Assembly (NCBI GenBank): GCA_035578155.1
Contig: JAPWDM010000003.1
Location: forward strand, 24,861,916 to 24,925,915
From: Brachynemurus nebulosus
Taxonomy: Eukaryota > Arthropoda > Insecta > Neuroptera > Myrmeleontidae
DNA: 64,000 bases
Direction: 5' to 3'
The position numbers were made by a program, and so were the translations under genes. Position 1 is the stretch's first letter. Each line of letters starts with the position of its first letter. The notes beneath the pieces were generated by a model, which did not search any database, was not told the origin of the DNA, and was given only the letters and a program-made list of their open reading frames with translations. This document shows positions 60,536 to 64,000 of this stretch, piece after piece.

Positions 60536-60882
60536 CCTAATTATTGAAATGGACCATACCTATCAGCTTATTCGCTTTGGCGTACCTTCCTTTACATACA
60601 TATATGTTTTTATGATGAATTGTAATAAATATAAATACCATATTTTATATCTTATCCTGGGAAATAGCAACAAACTCTAGCTACGGAGCTTTACCTTGGG
60701 CTTGTCTAACACGCGTTTGGTATTTCAATTCAATGAATTCTTCAGTTAGTGTCGCCTTCATAAAAAATTGTAATTACCATATAATATGATTGTTTAGCAC
60801 GTTCTTAAGAAAAGTAAAGGCACATCCCATCATTTAAGTGCAAAAATTGCCTCTATTTTATATAAAATAAATGTAGACCTAT

Positions 60883-60888
60883 TTTATT
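60883..60888 (-). promoter_or_regulatory. Candidate polyadenylation signal of the receptor gene
   Basis: The minus strand reads AATAAA about 310 nt past the receptor stop codon. AT-rich DNA gives this hexamer often by chance, and other variants lie nearby, so it is only the most convenient candidate for the 3' end. Confidence 0.3.
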
Positions 60889-61199
60889 TATATTATTTTA
60901 AAAGGTCATGACTTTACTTTTTCTATCAAAAAATACCACAATAATAGGCCTTATCTAAACAATACGATTATTAATTTGAAAGACTTTTTGATATACTTAC
61001 GCAATACGTTAAATAGAAAAAAATTTCGGTAGGAACTCTAACAACAAAAATGTATTCGAACCTTCAACGTATAGAAAACATTTAATAAATGAATTCAAAA
61101 AAGATCAGACTTAAAATTCCATTTTACTGTACTGCAAGTAACAAAACTATAAAACACTCTTCCATAGTACTTTGAAAAAAAATTTGCCACTTATGTTTG

Positions 61200-62421
61200 T
61201 CACCGCTCTGGTCGCCATCCTGTTTGATTTCGATACTGACACAACAGTACTTTTTTGAACGCTTGCCGAAACACTTTATTGAAGATCGTATAAAAAATTG
61301 GGTTCACCATTGAACTGGCGTAGCCCAACCACGTCACAAAATCAAATACCCACTGATCAATATCCTTTTCACAATCCGCGCATACAGATGGCACTAAATT
61401 CAGTACAAAAAATGGAGCCCACAGTATCACAAATGTAAAGAACACTACACCCAATACTTTTGTGGCTTTCTGTTCCAAACGGATAATACGTCCGTGACGG
61501 GACGAATTGCGAGAAATTACACTTGAATTGCGACTGTGATGTGATCGCACCGTGTTTGTGCGTGACAGTGACAGTGCCGCGGTGGGTGACGATGTCATGA
61601 ATCGTGCCGCCGGTGACAATTTTGTTTTGTCGATAACTGTAGGTGTGATGGAAACGTTGCCATTCTGTCGCACGGATGTTGATCGTTTTAGGATAATTGA
61701 CGCTGTTGCTGTGTGACGATTCGTGTTGCAATTGATACGATGACTTCCAAAACTGGATCCGCGTCGACTGCTGGATGTTCGTCGTTTCAATGATGAACGC
61801 ACTCTATTATCGTTCCAAGTAACCATCACATTGCTTGCGGTGCTGTCGATACTTCGTGTTTTGGCGATAATTGGTTTACGGGGTGAAATGATTTTTGAAT
61901 TGTCAGTTTTTGATAATAATTCGGCTTGTTGCAACACTGACAATTTTGAACTTTCAAATTTATCACTTGGTAAAATTTTCACTTCAGTTGAATGTCGCCT
62001 TAAGCTCGATGATGTCAAGGATGTACTCCCATTGGCTTGTTTATTTCCAAAATATGGACACGTGCATGGTGGTGGGAGTAAAAAGGATGTGGGTGATGTT
62101 TTCTTACTGCTAGATTCACTATGAATGTTACCGTATTCAATTTTATCTGACTGAGTGGCTGTGGTACCTTCGTCAGACGACTGACTTCCTTCGTGCCGAT
62201 GTGACACTGTTGGAGTAGTTGTGATCCCGTGAAAGCTGGCACCACGTTTACGTCGCAATGAAGAAACCAAAGAATCGTCGCTAGTTGATTTATATCGACG
62301 AAAATCACCTGCATGAAATGTTGAAGCTCGCTGTCGTTGTTTTCGACGTGGAGTTGAATGTATTTCGGAAAGATTCAACGATGAACGGGATGTGCTGGAT
62401 GTGTCGTGTTGGTCCTTACAA
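61200..62421 (-). CDS. 5-HT2-type serotonin receptor, last coding exon (ICL3, TM6, TM7, C-terminal tail)
   Basis: Seen: an open frame runs to a TGA at 61200-61202 and encodes about 406 residues. The first ~310 are Ser/Thr/Arg/Asn-rich without membrane segments, as in a very long third intracellular loop. Then come [13 protein letters not shown] and the TM6 motif FVILWAPFF (about 61390-61457), an extracellular loop with a CADC pair, TM7 with NPIFY (about 61290-61304), and helix 8 [11 protein letters not shown] with a cysteine fit for palmitoylation. The tail ends GWRPER. Family knowledge: these are class A aminergic GPCR signatures; the TM6/TM7 sequence and long ICL3 fit insect 5-HT2 receptors, which couple to Gq and calcium signalling at the plasma membrane. 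I chose 62421 as exon start because a good acceptor lies there; the in-frame ATG at 62468 is intronic. TM1-TM5 exons are not in the window. 5-HT2 alpha versus beta type cannot be decided by eye; another aminergic receptor is less likely. Confidence 0.85.
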
Positions 62422-62435
62422 CTGTAAAAAAGACC
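62422..62435 (-). other. Splice acceptor of the receptor exon
   Basis: Read on the minus strand this is a pyrimidine-rich tract, GGTCTTTTTTACAG, ending in AG. It splits a codon after its second base, so the exon starts with the third codon position followed by TGT AAG GAC. The translated sequence upstream (hydrophobic, then no conserved residues) supports intron rather than coding sequence. Confidence 0.7.
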
Positions 62436-64000
62436 AAAGATTAAGATTTTAAAGTTTAAAAAACACACAAATTTAATATGTACCTATATCTTTATTATTA
62501 GATTCGCAATATAATAAAACCTTTTGAGGATTTCTTAATATGTAAACAACTCATAGTTTTGCTATGTCTGCTTGTGTCTGTTTGTCCTTGATCGTTTCTT
62601 AGTGAGGCAAAATGAGATAGTTAAGTTTTGATAATAAACGAAACTCAGAATATTGGTTAAATTATGTTTATTATCATTTATAATCAGTCTTTTAAAGTAA
62701 TTAAAAAAAAAAAAAGAAAAGCAAATATTTAATATTCTCATAAATTATATAAATATAGAAAATTGCCTTTCTCCCCGTATGGCCCCACGTATGGGGAAAG
62801 ATAGGGTACTCAGCCAGGCAAGGGAATACATGTATAATTTCTAACCAAAATTTTTACATTTGTTCAGATACGGAGACTAACTAACAAACAAACCCATTTC
62901 TAACAATATTACTTAACTACAGGTTGAACTGATAACCTTTTTTTGAAGTCGATTTAAATTATACAAATATTAAAATTCCTGCGAAGTTTAACGGTTAATC
63001 TCGTCAAAATTTGATAGTTCGTACACCGCATCCTTTCGTAAAAATTCCGACGAACGAACTGGCTTCAAAGTGTGTCAGTGAAAGTAAAGAATGGGATCGA
63101 TCGAATATTTTCATATTCGCATAAATTCCATTGCAGTGTGCAAAAGGCCTTATTTTACATTTTTGCTTCAAAAGATGAAAAGAATGTTTTTATACGTCGT
63201 TGTAATAACTTCCAAGAAAAGATTCGATTTTACCAAAGTTTTGAAATTTCTTACATTCTTTTGCTTACTTTTTATCCTCCGTCAAAAAGTTGTACGTTAT
63301 AATTTAATTAACAATGGTTTAGATATAAAATTTTCAGATAAAAATTAATAAAAAAACCTTTCAATACAAATCAAAAGTTATTTGACTGTAAATTTAATTA
63401 TGCTCGACCGATCGGAAAAAAGCACTTAGCAACGAAGAAGTTAAAATTATTTTGAAAGGAAATCATAATTGTATATTGAAACATAATTGATAGAGCTTAC
63501 AACTCGTTCACACTAAAGCAATAAGTAGAAAGTAGACTATTTATGACTAGACTAACCTATTTATACCTACTATATAGTTATTTACTACTTATTGTTTCAG
63601 TGTCAACATATTATTTATTGCTCAAGGGAAAAAATTCTAGGAATGGTCACAGTAGCGTTCTATAGCTAGTTTTTCAGAAATATCGAAAGTTATCGACCGA
63701 AGTTAACTGGATTAATTTTCATTAAAAGCTTATATTTACGATTAAAAAGCTAAAGAACGAAAGCACATTATCTATACCTGCACAGCAATGGGGCATGAAG
63801 AAAAAAATTCGCATTTTTAAGACGCGACAGTATCTGTCTCAGAAAATTTTTAGAAAATCTATCTCAGTTCTGACTTTAGGTTATCAATACCACTCCCTAA
63901 CTAAATTTTGTTCAAATGGACGCAAAAATTAAAGAGTAACTGAGTTGGGGCATATACTGGAACGTAGGAGAAGGCAGAATAAGACGGGGATGCAAAGCAA
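62436..64000 (-). other. Intron of the receptor gene (continues beyond the window)
   Basis: No reading frame here on the minus strand resembles GPCR TM1-TM5, and the upstream exon must lie beyond 64000, so this is most simply the 3' part of a long intron. It is AT-rich, with a short GC-richer patch around 62765-62800. Nothing else was recognised. Confidence 0.6.

Noticed and set aside
61369..62314. Alternative frames on both strands over the receptor exon
   Set aside because: They are shadows of the GPCR frame, which alone has conserved transmembrane motifs.
62422..62468. ATG at 62468 as the receptor start
   Set aside because: A receptor needs TM1-TM5 upstream, and a good splice acceptor separates this ATG from the conserved frame.

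Overview
This is nuclear DNA of an animal, almost certainly an insect. The base composition is strongly AT-rich, genes have introns, (TA)n tracts are long, and the only convincing host gene is an insect-type biogenic-amine GPCR. The texture (many short class II elements, TACCTA/CTACATA-type intergenic DNA) makes me lean to Hemiptera, but that is a low-confidence impression. No tRNA, rRNA, CRISPR array, operon or complete transposase gene was seen.

The one host gene lies on the minus strand at the right end. A single large 3' exon (61200-62421) encodes a long Ser/Thr/Arg-rich third intracellular loop, TM6, TM7 and the C-terminal tail of a 5-HT2-type serotonin receptor. Upstream of its splice acceptor the rest of the window (62422-64000) is intron. 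The exons for TM1-TM5 lie outside the window. About 60 kb downstream of it is gene-free and filled with mobile elements.

The mobile fraction can be resolved into elements with visible ends. (1) Helentron-associated (HINE/DINE-1-like) rolling-circle elements at 9102-12485 (two copies, one nested head-on in the other), 18216-19917 and 44691-46744. (2) Helitron-like elements ending in CTAG|T at 23919-26428 and 44457-47064, plus a 3' fragment at 1625-1934. (3) A foldback element with tandem-repeat termini and an exact 9-bp target duplication at 22538-26590, itself split by a Helitron. (4) hAT-type elements with 8-bp duplications (3910-4124, 37847-38650, 50109-50925, 38821-38974). (5) piggyBac-type elements in TTAA (6135-6555, 16548-17001, 33659-34761). 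(6) TA-flanked Tc1/mariner/pogo-type elements, including a 2.2-kb one with a broken zinc-finger reading frame (13206-15425) and several MITEs. (7) A PIF/Harbinger-like MITE (39690-40250). (8) An element of unknown class with ~280-bp inverted termini enclosing a broken cysteine-rich (CXC-like) reading frame (56397-57792).

Nesting is frequent and lets relative ages be ordered: foldback then Helitron; HINE into HINE; Helitron then HINE; hAT then a TA-MITE; a TA-flanked element then a TTAA MITE. Several near-perfect long hairpins (31880-32235, 24337-24598, 57204-57321) look young and could form double-stranded RNA if transcribed. The remaining long stretches hold AT-rich sequence in which I recognise no gene.
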